The notes: generated from the letters alone by a model not told the origin. Positions 54,020 through 63,109 are shown, counted from the stretch's first letter. The stretch is 64,000 nt of DNA from an uncultured Duganella sp. (GCA_946482335.1 CAMLRG010000004.1:9331-73330); one strand, 5' to 3'. Numbers and translations: made by a program.

Positions 54020-54280
54020 TCAATGCTTGCGCGAACCGAGCAGCTTGGAGACGGCGTAGCCTGCGGCCAATGCCACCAGCAGCGATTTGCCGGGGCTCTG
54101 GCGCACGTAATTGCGGCCGCTTTCGGCGAATCGCTTGTACGCGGCATTCAACTGGTCGCCTTTGGCGCCCATCCGCTCGCTGATGCTGCTGATATTGTCC
54201 GCCACCTTGTCGACTGTGCTGTGCAGGCCTGCGCGCACGTCTTTGCCGGTGATGTCGCTGCGGGTGATGTTGTTGTCCAT
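54020..54280 (-). CDS. DUF883 family protein (ElaB/YqjD-like)
   Basis: An 86-residue protein starting MDNNITRSDITGKDVRAGLH, with an amphipathic helix and a C-terminal hydrophobic helix containing GKSLLVALAAGYAVSKLLG. ElaB/YqjD relatives are tail-anchored inner-membrane proteins that bind ribosomes and accumulate in stationary phase under RpoS. The pairing with HPII catalase, also a stationary-phase protein, supports a stress-phase operon. GAGGA precedes the ATG. Confidence 0.84.
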   Translation of the reverse strand: MDNNITRSDITGKDVRAGLHSTVDKVADNISSISERMGAKGDQLNAAYKRFAESGRNYVRQSPGKSLLVALAAGYAVSKLLGSRKH

Positions 54281-54414
54281 GATCGGGTCCTCTTCGCTTG
54301 GGTTGGGTGGAGGGTTCACGATAAGTCCGCACGGCTGCATCCACCGTGCGCCAGCTAACGATGCGCTGAGGCGATTTCTGGCAAGCTGAGATCGTTCCTG
54401 CTGAAAGGTGCCGC

Positions 54415-56688
54415 GTGATCCCTATCGACCCTTTGTCGGGCGCCAGCACTGTGCCGCCAGCCAACACTGGCGACCGCGTTGCGCCTGCCGCGCCCGTTCC
54501 CTCGCCCACGGCCAATACGCCGTCGGTTTCCTCGCTCGGCCTGTTTTTGTCCAACCTGGTGCTGGCGCAGCGCCGCTTGCGCGAACTGGCGGCCGACGGC
54601 GGCGATGCGGCGGCATTTGCGGCGGCGGCGCAGCAGGTGGTGCAAAACATGAACGAGAATGCACCGGCACCACTCGCTGCCGTGCTGACGTCGCAACAAG
54701 CGGCCTTGTCGCGGGCCGGGATCGGGGTGGCCAGCGGCGGCACCCTGTCCGCCGATGAGGATGCGCTGGCGGCGGCCTTCACTGCATCGCCACAGCGGGC
54801 GCTGGCGGGGCTGGGGGCGGCGCTCGACACCGTGGCCGACGCTGCTGCGGCTACCCAGCCTGGCGCTGCAACGCTCGCCCTGGCGGAAGACCGGCAAGCG
54901 CAAACGCCGCCCTCGCCCAACCTGGCCGAGCTGACCACGCAGCAGCGCATCGCTGCCGAGCAATTGGCGGAAACGCGCCGGGTCGCCAGCGAAGCTTTCG
55001 CCGCGAATGCTTTGGAAGGCACACAACAGCAACGCATTGCGGAAGCGCAAGCGGCTGCCGTGCGCCAATTGGAAAGCCCGCGCGAGGAAGACCTCGCCGC
55101 GCAAGCTTTGGCCGATCGTCTTGAGGCGGCACGCCGGTCAGCGCAGGAAGCCGAGGCCAGCCAGCTCGGCCGCACTCGCGCTGAGCGCGCCGCTGCCGAC
55201 CGGCTCGACACCGCCCGCCGCATCGTCGCCGAGCAGGCCGAAGCGGCTGAAACCGAAGAAATTGTTGCCGCACGGCTCGCTCTCGCACGCCAGCAAGCCG
55301 CCGCACAAGCCACCGCCGCCGCGACCCAGCCTGGCGGTCCGACTGGCACAGGCACCGCAACCGCCCCCGGCGGAACGGCCGAGGCAGGCGGCACAACCGG
55401 CGCTGCCAGTGCAGCCGGACCGGGCGGCCCAGCCGGCGCTGCCGCCGCACCCGGCGCAGCCGGCCCAGGCGCCGCAACCGGCCCTGGCGGCGCATTCGGC
55501 GCTGGCGGCGCAGCCGGCGCAGGCGGCGCAGCCGGCCCAAGCGGCGCGGCCGGCGCAGGCGGCGCAGCCGGCCCAAGCGCCGCAACTGGCCCAGGCGGCG
55601 CAATCGGCGCTGGCGGCGCGGCCGGCCCAGGCGGTGCGGCCGACGCTCAAGCCGCCCGCACTGAAGCGGCGACATCAGCCGCGGCGGAATCCCGAGCTGC
55701 ACAAGCTACGACGAACGCCGCGCAAACGCGACAGGCAGCAGCAGCCGCGGCGGCAGTGCAGGCACGGCGCGCCGCCGAGGAAGCCGAACGCACCCGCGCC
55801 GCCGCCAGCACAACCGAAGCACTCACCCTGCAAGACCGCCTGACCGCCCAGCGCCTGGACGAAGCTCGCGACATCAGACGCGACATTGCTGCTGAACAAG
55901 TGGAAGCCCGCCTCGAAGCCCGCCGCCAGGCGTTGCGCGAGGCGCAAGCCGCCGCCGAAGCTGCCGCCGCCCTGACCCGCAATCCTGCCGTTGCCCCGCC
56001 AGGCGCGCCGCCCAACCCGGCCAGCGCCAGCCCGACACCAGCCCCGCCAGGAGCAGTCCCCCCAGGCAACACAGCAATCCGTCCACCGGAAGCCGGCATC
56101 AGCGCGGCCGGCCCGCCAATTTCCGGCGCCACGCCAACCGGCCTGCCGCCCGGCTTGGCGACGACAGCCACCGGCACCGCCGCCACCGCCGCCGCTGCGG
56201 CCGCGGCAGCCACGACAGCCGCACAGGAAGCCAGTGCCGCCGCCGAACGCGCCGCCCAGGCAGCGGAAGCCGCCCGCCGCGCTGGCGTGCCCGGCTCCCA
56301 GCAAGCCCAACGCCTGCAAGCCGCCGACCCGGCCGTTGCCGCCGCCGTCGCGGCCTACCGCACCGGGGACATTGCCGCCGCCGCAGGCCGTCCGCCGGCG
56401 CCGGCGCGCCCGGTCGAGCCGGTTCCAGCACCGGTCGCCGTGCCCGCTACGCCGCCCGTTGCGCCAGTCCAGCCGCGCCCCGCCCAGCGGCCCGCCGAAA
56501 CCGCCGCCGGCCGCAATGCCGGAGGCGGTACCCAGGCCGGCGGCGGGCCGGCCGCCGGCACAGCAGGTGGCGGCCGCAACCCGGGCGGCGCGACGGGCAC
56601 CCCGTCCGCTCCCATCCCCAGCAACCCGCCTGCCGAGGCCCCCGCCAACGCACCGCCCCCTGGTGGAAGGATCGACAACAATGCCTGA
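54415..56688 (+). CDS. large Ala/Gly/Pro-rich protein with coiled coils and a collagen-like tract
   Basis: A 757-residue protein of unknown function, GTG start with AAAGGTG upstream and no signal peptide or membrane helix. Four regions: an N-terminal segment (1-150) with a short structured part (LGLFLSNLVLAQRRLRELAA); an Ala/Glu/Arg helical region (150-315) with repeated A-x-R-L-x-x-A-R-R units; a collagen-like Gly-X-Y tract (about 335-409, 22 of 25 triplets start with Gly); then another helical region (410-525) and a Pro/Gly/Ala tail. It is divergent from the DUF883/katE operon. It could be a structural or filament-forming protein, but that is speculation. Confidence 0.72.
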   Translation: MIPIDPLSGASTVPPANTGDRVAPAAPVPSPTANTPSVSSLGLFLSNLVLAQRRLRELAADGGDAAAFAAAAQQVVQNMNENAPAPLAAVLTSQQAALSRAGIGVASGGTLSADEDALAAAFTASPQRALAGLGAALDTVADAAAATQPGAATLALAEDRQAQTPPSPNLAELTTQQRIAAEQLAETRRVASEAFAANALEGTQQQRIAEAQAAAVRQLESPREEDLAAQALADRLEAARRSAQEAEASQLGRTRAERAAADRLDTARRIVAEQAEAAETEEIVAARLALARQQAAAQATAAATQPGGPTGTGTATAPGGTAEAGGTTGAASAAGPGGPAGAAAAPGAAGPGAATGPGGAFGAGGAAGAGGAAGPSGAAGAGGAAGPSAATGPGGAIGAGGAAGPGGAADAQAARTEAATSAAAESRAAQATTNAAQTRQAAAAAAAVQARRAAEEAERTRAAASTTEALTLQDRLTAQRLDEARDIRRDIAAEQVEARLEARRQALREAQAAAEAAAALTRNPAVAPPGAPPNPASASPTPAPPGAVPPGNTAIRPPEAGISAAGPPISGATPTGLPPGLATTATGTAATAAAAAAAATTAAQEASAAAERAAQAAEAARRAGVPGSQQAQRLQAADPAVAAAVAAYRTGDIAAAAGRPPAPARPVEPVPAPVAVPATPPVAPVQPRPAQRPAETAAGRNAGGGTQAGGGPAAGTAGGGRNPGGATGTPSAPIPSNPPAEAPANAPPPGGRIDNNA
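55516..55578 (+). repeat. direct repeat in the collagen-like tract
   Basis: Two identical 27-nt copies, 55516-55542 and 55552-55578, offset by 36 nt (12 codons) and encoding GAGGAAGPS. Degenerate copies extend on both sides from about 55417 to 55641. The tract probably grew by slippage or unequal recombination and may vary in length between strains. Confidence 0.8.
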
Positions 56689-56735
56689 CTGCATATTGCT
56701 AGCCCGGCCAGCCCAGCCCCCGCATAATCGACACC

Positions 56736-57533
56736 ATGACCTCCCAAGCCCGGCGCCGCCTGCTGCGCACCACTTCCCTGCTGCTGGCCAGCATGACCGG
56801 CTTGACCGCAAGAGCCAGCGGACAGCCGATCCCCCTCATCGTAGGCGAAGCACTCGACGGCACGGGCAAGGTCAAACCGCTGGCCGCCTCGCAGCAACTG
56901 CTGTTCGAATACCTGGAGCGCGAACTGGGCGTCAAGTTCAGGATCCAGCGCTATCCCTGGGCGCGCGCCGAGCATAATGCCCGCAGCGGCGCCGGTCTCA
57001 TCTTCGGCCTGCCGAAAACCCCCGAGCGCCTGCGCGAGCTGCGTTACAGCAATCCCGCCGTGCGCCGAACGCTTTGGCTGGTCACCCGCAGCGATGCCAC
57101 CTTCCCCTTCGAAACGCTGGCCGACCTGAAAGGCAAGACCATCGGCGCCGTGCACGGCTACAGCTATGGCGAAGAATTCGAACAATCGCGTAACAAATTG
57201 TTTCGCGTGGACGACGATCTTCCCTCCCGCAGCAACCGCTTGCGGCGTCTTTTATTGAAGCGCGTGGATGTTGTGCTGCTTTACCAGCCAAGCTGGCAGG
57301 ATTCGGCAGAAGTGGAAGCCGAACTGCGGGCTTTCGCCGTCCCGCTGATGCGCGATCTCGCGCTGCCGCAAGGACTGACGCTCAGTGTGCTGCCCCACCC
57401 TCTGGAAGCCGGCAACGAACAGTTCTTTGCCATCGCGCGCGGCAAGGGCGACGGCCTGATCGACCGCATCAACGCCGCCCTCGCCCGGCAGCAAACGGAA
57501 GCATCCGCCATCAAACCCCGTCGTGCCGAATGA
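56736..57533 (+). CDS. periplasmic solute-binding protein (family 3 type)
   Basis: A 265-residue secreted binding protein with a twin-arginine-like leader (RRRLLRTTSLLLASMTGLTA). The mature domain follows the amino-acid-binding (SBP_bac_3) pattern: LLFEYLERELGVKFRIQRYP, then DLKGKTIGAVHGYSYGEEFE at the lobe crossover and LPHPLEAGNEQFFAIARG near the end. No ABC permease is adjacent, so it may be an orphan or serve a signalling system. The ATG has no Shine-Dalgarno, but CATAAT ends 7 nt upstream, so the mRNA may be leaderless. Confidence 0.83.
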   Translation: MTSQARRRLLRTTSLLLASMTGLTARASGQPIPLIVGEALDGTGKVKPLAASQQLLFEYLERELGVKFRIQRYPWARAEHNARSGAGLIFGLPKTPERLRELRYSNPAVRRTLWLVTRSDATFPFETLADLKGKTIGAVHGYSYGEEFEQSRNKLFRVDDDLPSRSNRLRRLLLKRVDVVLLYQPSWQDSAEVEAELRAFAVPLMRDLALPQGLTLSVLPHPLEAGNEQFFAIARGKGDGLIDRINAALARQQTEASAIKPRRAE

Positions 57534-57602
57534 TGCGCTGCGGCTTGCCGCGCCGCCCGGATTGTGGATAATCACGCCATTGATGACAAAGGGGGACCCT
57601 TG

Positions 57603-58727
57603 ATGAAGCTGAAGCAATCGGTTGGCGCTGTGGCGCTGATGGCAATGGCCGCCGGCGCCTGCGCGCAGGATACGGTGGTGAAGATCGGCCATAGCGGCCC
57701 GCTGTCCGGCGCCCAAGCCTTCTCCGGCAAGGACAATGAAAATGGCGCCCGCCTCGCCGTGGAAGAATTGAACGCCAAACCGATCACCGTCGGCGGCAAG
57801 AAGGTCAAGTTCGAACTGATGTCCGAAGACGACCAGGGCGACCCGAAAGCCGGCGTCTCCGCCGCGCAAAAGCTGGCCGATGCCGGCGTCAAATACGTGG
57901 TCGGCCCGTACAACTCCGGTGTCGCCATTCCCGCCTCCCGCATCTATAACGAAGCCGGCACCCTGATCGCGCCGGTGGCGACCAACCCGAAGTTAACACA
58001 ACAAGGTTACAAGAACATCTTCCGTATCAATGCCAGCGACACCCAGCTCGGTTCCAAGATGGCGCTCTATGCCGCCAAGGAACTGAAGGTAAAGAATGTC
58101 GCCGTGATCGACGACCGTACCGCTTTCGGCCAGGGCTTGGCGGAAGAATTCAAGAAGCAGGCGCGCGCCTCCGGCCTGCAGGTGGCCGGCCACGAATACA
58201 CCACCGACAAGGCGGTCGACTTCACCGCCATCCTGACCAAGCTGAAATCGAAGAACGTGCAGGCGATCTTCTTCGGCGGCTATGCGCCGCAAGGCGCACC
58301 GATGGCGCGCCAGATGAAGCAGCTGGGCATCCAGGCCAAGCTGCTGGGCGGCGATACCATCTGCACCGCCGAAATGGGCAAACTGGGCGGCGATGCCGTC
58401 GGCGAGAACGTGCTGTGCGCGCAGGGCGGCGCATTGCTGGAAAAGGCCGCTTCCGGCCCGGCCTTCAAGGCCAAATTCAAAAAGCGCTTCAATGCGGAAC
58501 CTGACGTGTATGCTTCGGCTTACTACGATGCGGTGCTGATGTACGCCGCTTCGATGCAGAAGACAAACTCTCTTGACCCGGCCAAGGTCGGCGCCGACAT
58601 TTCGGCCGGCAGCTACAAAGGCGTTTCCGGCACCTATGCCTTCGATGCCAAGGGTGACATGAAATCCTCGCCCGTCACCATCTTCAACTTCAAGAACGGC
58701 CAGCCCGCCGCCATCGCCAGCTACTGA
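57603..58727 (+). CDS. branched-chain amino acid ABC transporter substrate-binding protein (LivK-like)
   Basis: A 374-residue periplasmic binding protein with a signal peptide ending GACA-QDTVVK. Typical family elements are KIGHSGPLSGAQAFSGKDNE, VVGPYNSGVAIPASRIYNEA, DDRTAFGQGLAEEFKKQA and PDVYASAYYDAVLMYAASMQ. It binds leucine-type or related amino acids for an ABC importer whose permease and ATPase genes are not in the window. AAGGGGGA precedes the ATG. Its stop overlaps the convergent Cys-rich gene by 7 nt. Confidence 0.94.
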   Translation: MKLKQSVGAVALMAMAAGACAQDTVVKIGHSGPLSGAQAFSGKDNENGARLAVEELNAKPITVGGKKVKFELMSEDDQGDPKAGVSAAQKLADAGVKYVVGPYNSGVAIPASRIYNEAGTLIAPVATNPKLTQQGYKNIFRINASDTQLGSKMALYAAKELKVKNVAVIDDRTAFGQGLAEEFKKQARASGLQVAGHEYTTDKAVDFTAILTKLKSKNVQAIFFGGYAPQGAPMARQMKQLGIQAKLLGGDTICTAEMGKLGGDAVGENVLCAQGGALLEKAASGPAFKAKFKKRFNAEPDVYASAYYDAVLMYAASMQKTNSLDPAKVGADISAGSYKGVSGTYAFDAKGDMKSSPVTIFNFKNGQPAAIASY

Positions 58728-59101
58728 TCCGGCTTGCGGCCGCGTAGCAATTGCAGCAGATAGTCACGGGCCTGCTCCAGGCTCATGCCATTCTGCTGCA
58801 GGTGCGGCAGCAACCGTTCGAACTGGCTGCGGCGGCGCTCTCCCGCCGCCGACAAGTCGCGGCGGTCGGAAAAAAAATCCATCAGTGTGGAGCCGCACAC
58901 GCAGTTGCGGTACAACTCAACGATTGCCACATCGTCATCGCCGTATGTTTGCCGCAATCCGCTGCGGTCTGCCCGAACCGGTTGTGTCTCGCTGATGAAG
59001 TCTTCCGCCGTCCTGTAGGCACGACCGCAGTTACGACAACTCTTCGGAAAAGCCGACTCGGCCAACGCCCTTAAGCCCTGAGCAAATTTCGCGTCCATCA
59101 T
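58721..59101 (-). CDS. small Cys-rich, probably metal-binding protein
   Basis: A 126-residue soluble protein starting MMDAKFAQGLRALAESAFPK (a second ATG is one codon on). Cys pairs CRNCGRAYR and RNCVCGSTL could bind zinc or an iron-sulfur cluster. The C-terminal helical half (ERRRSQFERLLPHLQQNGMS onward) is charged. No family recognised. No Shine-Dalgarno is visible. It is divergent from the CheW gene. Confidence 0.7.
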   Translation of the reverse strand: MMDAKFAQGLRALAESAFPKSCRNCGRAYRTAEDFISETQPVRADRSGLRQTYGDDDVAIVELYRNCVCGSTLMDFFSDRRDLSAAGERRRSQFERLLPHLQQNGMSLEQARDYLLQLLRGRKPDQ

Positions 59102-59149
59102 GCAAAAATAGCATGGCATGCCGCGCCGGCGCACGCTTCACTGGTGACT

Positions 59150-59182
59150 GTCGCAATTTCGCCGAAAGTGACAATTGGCGAC
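59150..59182. promoter_or_regulatory. inverted repeat in the CheW upstream region
   Basis: GTCGCAATT (59150-59158) pairs with AATTGGCGAC (59173-59182) apart from one bulged base. It sits about 20 nt upstream of a TAGAAT -10-like element (59204-59209) in the 257-nt divergent gap. A regulator-binding role is possible but unproven. I see nothing else supportable in the gap. Confidence 0.35.
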
Positions 59183-59358
59183 TTTGTTCGCGATTTTGCG
59201 CACTAGAATCCATTCTATTTTTGCTGTCCAGAACTTATCTGGCCCCTTAGCATCCCGTCAATCGGCCCCGCCTCCGCCGACCCAAATCCTGTTCCACCCT
59301 TATGCGAGCTGCATCCTGCTGCCGGATTGCTTGTGCCCGCCCGTACGATGAGGAAACC

Positions 59359-59856
59359 ATGACGCACTTGACCGACTATCACGAAAGCACGGACCGCCAG
59401 GAGCGCAGCGGCGAAGTGCTGGCCTTCCGGCTCGGTGCGGAAGAATTTTGCATCGATATCCAGGCGGTACGCGAGCTGCGCGGCTACGACACCGTGACGC
59501 GCCTGGCCAATGCGCCGGACTACCTGAAGGGCGTAGTCAACCTGCGCGGACTCATCGTCCCCATCGTGGACCTGCGCCTCAAACTCGGCCTGGGAGAAGC
59601 AAGTTATACCGCATTCACCGTGGTCATCGTGCTGGCGATCGGCAGCCAGCAGGTAGGCGTGGTGGTCGACAGCGTCTCCGACGTGATCAGCCTGGAAGCC
59701 GGCCAGATCAAGCCGCCGCCACCGAGCGGGCCGGACTTCCGTCACGAATACCTGAGCGGCATTGCCACGGTCGATCAACGCCTGCTGCAACTGACCGATT
59801 TATCCGTGCTGCTGGCCGACGTCACCGCTTCCGCCAAGCTGCCGCTGGCGGCCTGA
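59359..59856 (+). CDS. cheW: chemotaxis coupling protein CheW
   Basis: A 165-residue adaptor linking chemoreceptors to the CheA kinase. The fold is recognised from [20 protein letters not shown] at the start, [20 protein letters not shown] in the centre and [12 protein letters not shown] further on. GAGGAAACC precedes the ATG. It is cotranscribed with the chemoreceptor gene 23 nt downstream and probably serves it directly. Confidence 0.95.
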   Translation: MTHLTDYHESTDRQERSGEVLAFRLGAEEFCIDIQAVRELRGYDTVTRLANAPDYLKGVVNLRGLIVPIVDLRLKLGLGEASYTAFTVVIVLAIGSQQVGVVVDSVSDVISLEAGQIKPPPPSGPDFRHEYLSGIATVDQRLLQLTDLSVLLADVTASAKLPLAA

Positions 59857-59879
59857 AATTTATTCCTGGAGAACCCAAC

Positions 59880-61652
59880 ATGAAACTGAACCAGCTTAAG
59901 GTCGGCACCCGCCTGCTGGGCGGCTTTGCCATCATTGCCCTGACCGGTGCCCTGGTGGCCGGCATCGGCATCGTCAACATGGGCAAGATCAACGATATGG
60001 GCGACCGTATCTACCAGCGCGAGCTGCTGGGCCTGTCGTACGTCAAGGAGGCCAACATCAACCTGGTGTACATCGGCCGCGCCGTGCGCAGTTTGCTGCT
60101 GGCTTCGAGTGAAGAAGAACGCACCAAATACACCGCGCGGATAGAAGAGGTACGCCAGAACTTGCGCAGCAACCTGGCGGATGCGGACAAGCGCTTCTTC
60201 TCACCCGCCGGGCGCGACATGTTGCGCAAGCTGAACAGCGAACTGGACGCGTATGAACACGACGTGCAGGATGCCGTGCGGCGCGCCCAGAAGGAACCCC
60301 TGCAGGCCAGCCGCGAACTGGCAGTGTTCGTGATGGGGCCGATGGCAGCCAAGGCCGGCGCGGTGGACGAGCGCATGACCGAACTGGCGCGCCTGAAGGA
60401 ACAGAACGCCGCCGACGCCTCGAAGGCGACCACGGAACTGTATCAATCGAGCCGGAACTTCATGATCATGCTGGTGATCGGCAGCGCCATGATGGGGCTC
60501 GGCCTTGGCGCCTGGATCACGCGCGGCTTGCAGCGCCAGCTGGGCGGTGAACCCGCAGACGCTGCCCATATCGCAGCGCGCATCGCCGGCGGCGACCTGA
60601 CAGTGGACATTGCCACCAGGCCGGGCGACCAGTCCAGCATGCTGTTTGCGCTGCGCCGCATGCGCGACAGCCTGGCCCAGATCGTGGGCCAGGTACGCGC
60701 CGGGACCGAAACCATTGCCACCGCCACCCAGCAGATCGCCGTGGGTAACCAGGACTTGTCGTCCCGCACAGAGCAGCAGGCGGGATCGCTGGAAGAGACG
60801 GCATCGTCGATGGAGGAGCTGACTTCCACCGTCAAGCAGAATGCCGACAATGCGCGCGAGGCCAACCAGTTGGCCGCCAGCGCATCGGAGGTGGCCGCAC
60901 GCGGCGGTGCCGAGGTGGCGCAAGCGGTCGATACCATGGCAGCCATCAACGAAGCGTCCAAACGCATCGTTGATATTATTTCCGTTATCGACGGGATCGC
61001 CTTCCAGACCAACATCCTGGCACTGAATGCCGCCGTCGAAGCGGCACGCGCCGGCGACCAGGGCCGCGGCTTTGCGGTCGTCGCCAACGAGGTGCGTACC
61101 CTGGCGCACCGCTCCGCCGATGCCGCCAAGGAGATCAAGGCATTGATCGAAAACTCGGTGGCGTGCGCGGAGAACGGCAGCAAGTTGGTGAACCAGGCCG
61201 GGCGTACGATGGATGAAGTGGTGGCCAGCATTTCCAGCGTCAGCCAGATCATGGCCGAGATCTCGACGGCCAGCGCCGAACAGTCGACCGGCATCGACCA
61301 GGTCAACCAGGCGATCGGCGAGATGGACCAGGTGACCCAGCAAAACGCCGCCCTGGTGGAAGAAGCGGCTGCCGCCGCTGAATCGCTGCAGGAGCAGGCC
61401 AGCCACCTGTCCGAACTGGTGGCCGTGTTCTCCCTGCACAAAGCCTCGGCCAGCGCCGCCATCACATTGGCCGCGAAGGACGTTGCCCAACCGGCGCCCG
61501 CTGCAACGCCTGCGCGCCCCGCGCAGAAAGCCAAGGCAGCGGCGCGCCCTGTCCTGCCGCAACCGGCGACGAACCGGCACGTGGTTCCGCCCCGCGCTCG
61601 CGCCAAGGCGGCCGTGGTGGCCGATCCGGCCGGGGAATGGGTGGAATTCTAA
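59880..61652 (+). CDS. methyl-accepting chemotaxis protein with CheR/CheB tether
   Basis: A 590-residue receptor. TM1 (about 12-33) and TM2 (about 195-213) flank a four-helix-bundle ligand domain (about 35-190, [20 protein letters not shown]). HAMP and the signalling bundle follow, with the hairpin [20 protein letters not shown]. The Ala/Pro linker at the C-terminus ends in GEWVEF, an xWxxF pentapeptide that recruits the CheR methyltransferase and CheB. It is in the same operon as CheW. The start ATG follows GGAG by 8 nt. Confidence 0.96.
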   Translation: MKLNQLKVGTRLLGGFAIIALTGALVAGIGIVNMGKINDMGDRIYQRELLGLSYVKEANINLVYIGRAVRSLLLASSEEERTKYTARIEEVRQNLRSNLADADKRFFSPAGRDMLRKLNSELDAYEHDVQDAVRRAQKEPLQASRELAVFVMGPMAAKAGAVDERMTELARLKEQNAADASKATTELYQSSRNFMIMLVIGSAMMGLGLGAWITRGLQRQLGGEPADAAHIAARIAGGDLTVDIATRPGDQSSMLFALRRMRDSLAQIVGQVRAGTETIATATQQIAVGNQDLSSRTEQQAGSLEETASSMEELTSTVKQNADNAREANQLAASASEVAARGGAEVAQAVDTMAAINEASKRIVDIISVIDGIAFQTNILALNAAVEAARAGDQGRGFAVVANEVRTLAHRSADAAKEIKALIENSVACAENGSKLVNQAGRTMDEVVASISSVSQIMAEISTASAEQSTGIDQVNQAIGEMDQVTQQNAALVEEAAAAAESLQEQASHLSELVAVFSLHKASASAAITLAAKDVAQPAPAATPARPAQKAKAAARPVLPQPATNRHVVPPRARAKAAVVADPAGEWVEF

Positions 61653-61690
61653 GCCCGGTACCAGGCTCCGCGGGACTGTCTTTTCTCAAT

Positions 61691-61731
61691 ATATCCCCCC
61701 GCCTCCCGTGCGAGGATGGCGGCGGGGATAT
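61691..61731. repeat. GC-rich hairpin after the chemoreceptor gene
   Basis: Arms ATATCCCC..GCC (61691-61703) and GGCGGGGATAT (61721-61731) pair with a two-base bulge, with an inner TCC/GGA pairing. It has no T-run on either strand, so termination is uncertain; it may protect the 3' end of the chemoreceptor mRNA. Confidence 0.4.
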
Positions 61732-61759
61732 GTGAAAATTGACTAGCCACGGAGCCATC

Positions 61760-62269
61760 ATGGGAGCCTCCACATTCGATACAAACAGGTACGCCAACCG
61801 CCTTGTCGCAGCGGGCGTAGCGCGGGAAAGTGCTGATATTCAAGCCGAAGCAATTGGTGCAATGATGCAAGCGATTTTGGATCTCGACGCCAACGTCGAG
61901 AAATACCATGCTTCAGATATGGTCGAATTTGGCGCCATTCGCGGACAACTTTCGCAACTCGAAGCGAAAGTTACCAAGGAACTCGCCGGGCAGCACGAGC
62001 AAATCGCTGTGCTTGAAGCGAAAGTTACCAAGGAGCTCGCCGGGCAGCACGAACAAATAGCTGTGCTCGAAGCGAAATTAATCAAAGAAGCCTCTAAGCA
62101 CCAAGAGCAAACATCGCTGCTGGATGCGAAATTCAGCAAAGAGGTTGCCGAGCAGCGAGTATTAATCAGTGAAGTTGAGAAGCGCCTGATGCGATGGATC
62201 TTGATCGTCGGCGGTGCGCTTGGCATTATTCAGGGACTGTTGGCTTTTGCCCCTCGCCTTCTCGGCTAA
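61760..62269 (+). CDS. coiled-coil protein with 18-residue repeats and C-terminal membrane anchor
   Basis: A 169-residue protein. The N-terminus (TNRYANRLVAAGVARESADI) is followed by a long coiled coil containing tandem 18-residue units EAKVTKELAGQHEQIAVL (two exact, two degenerate) and a C-terminal helix RWILIVGGALGIIQGLLAFA. It resembles DUF1640-like coiled-coil membrane proteins. GGAG precedes the ATG at 61760. Its base composition is clearly less GC-rich than its neighbours. Function unknown. Confidence 0.78.
   Translation: MGASTFDTNRYANRLVAAGVARESADIQAEAIGAMMQAILDLDANVEKYHASDMVEFGAIRGQLSQLEAKVTKELAGQHEQIAVLEAKVTKELAGQHEQIAVLEAKLIKEASKHQEQTSLLDAKFSKEVAEQRVLISEVEKRLMRWILIVGGALGIIQGLLAFAPRLLG
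61961..62176 (+). repeat. 54-nt tandem repeat in the coiled-coil gene
   Basis: Four 54-nt units at 61961, 62015, 62069 and 62123; the first two encode identical 18-residue peptides, the last two are degenerate. Unit length (18 codons) keeps the frame, so strains may differ in copy number. Confidence 0.85.
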
Positions 62270-62293
62270 GAATCGGAGCGTTCCGCGTCCCTC

Positions 62294-63109
62294 ATGTCTA
62301 TCGCACTAACTTTCTTCCAAGGCCGCGCAGGCGACCATAACGACCTCGCCATGCCAGGCGCCAAATCCGTTGCCACCCAGCTTGCCACAATGCTCGACAT
62401 CGCGCCGGTCGGAATCGGCGAGCCGGCGCCCGCTCTCAGCAAGGAATGGCGCACTGAGCTCGACCTGGCGATGCCTGCCTTGCAGGCGATGCAGCAGCGC
62501 TTCCGGCACATCTTTGCCAGCGGCCAGACGCCGCTGTCGGCCAACAGCCGCTGCGCGGTATCGCTTGCGACCTTGCCGGTGGTTGCGGAGCACCGCAAGG
62601 ACGCCTGCATCGTCTGGTTCGATGCCCATGCCGACCTGAACACGCCGGCATCGACCACATCAGGCTATCTCGGCGGCCTCGCGCTTTCCGGTCCGGCCGG
62701 GATGTGGGATTCGGGCCTTGGCAGTGGCGTGGCGCTGGAAAATATCGTGCTGGTGGGCCAGCGCGACCTGGACCCATTTGAACTTCGCCTGATCGAATCG
62801 GGACGAGTCCGGCATGTGCCGGTCGGCACCGGCCTGCCGGCTCGATTACGCGAAGCGGTCGCCGGGCGTCCGGTATATGTGCACCTGGATTGCGACGTCC
62901 TTGATCCGGGCATTGTGCCGACCGATTACGTTTGTCCCGACGGGTTGACGCTCGACGAGCTGAATGCCGCTTGCGCCGTGCTTGCGGAAGGCGAAGTGAT
63001 TGGCCTGGAAATCGCCGAATTCCAGAATTCCTGGACTGCGGACGGGGAACCTGCGAGCCCGAACACGCTGCTGAATTCGCTGCGGCCCTTGCTCACCAGC
63101 TTGCGATAA
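62294..63109 (+). CDS. arginase/ureohydrolase family protein
   Basis: A 271-residue ureohydrolase-fold protein. WFDAHADLNTPASTTSGYLG (about 108) and VHLDCDVLDPGIVPT (about 197) supply most of the dimanganese ligands. The first motif, normally GGDH, reads NSRCAVSLATLP, so the metal-binding His and Asp are missing there; some relatives have GGDC instead. It may be a divergent enzyme acting on an arginine-like or other guanidino compound, or an inactive homologue. It sits 24 nt after the coiled-coil gene. Confidence 0.85.
   Translation: MSIALTFFQGRAGDHNDLAMPGAKSVATQLATMLDIAPVGIGEPAPALSKEWRTELDLAMPALQAMQQRFRHIFASGQTPLSANSRCAVSLATLPVVAEHRKDACIVWFDAHADLNTPASTTSGYLGGLALSGPAGMWDSGLGSGVALENIVLVGQRDLDPFELRLIESGRVRHVPVGTGLPARLREAVAGRPVYVHLDCDVLDPGIVPTDYVCPDGLTLDELNAACAVLAEGEVIGLEIAEFQNSWTADGEPASPNTLLNSLRPLLTSLR

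Noticed and set aside
55417..55641. Regular 36-nt repeats that could suggest a CRISPR array.
   Set aside because: The repeats keep the reading frame, have no unique spacers and encode Gly-Ala-rich triplets in a long gene.
59448..59880. Extending the chemoreceptor upstream through an open frame overlapping cheW.
   Set aside because: The overlap is a shadow of cheW; the ATG at 59880 has a ribosome-binding site and begins the expected TM1.
61691..61731. Calling the hairpin after the chemoreceptor an intrinsic terminator.
   Set aside because: The stem is good but lacks a T-run on either strand, so it is listed as a repeat only.
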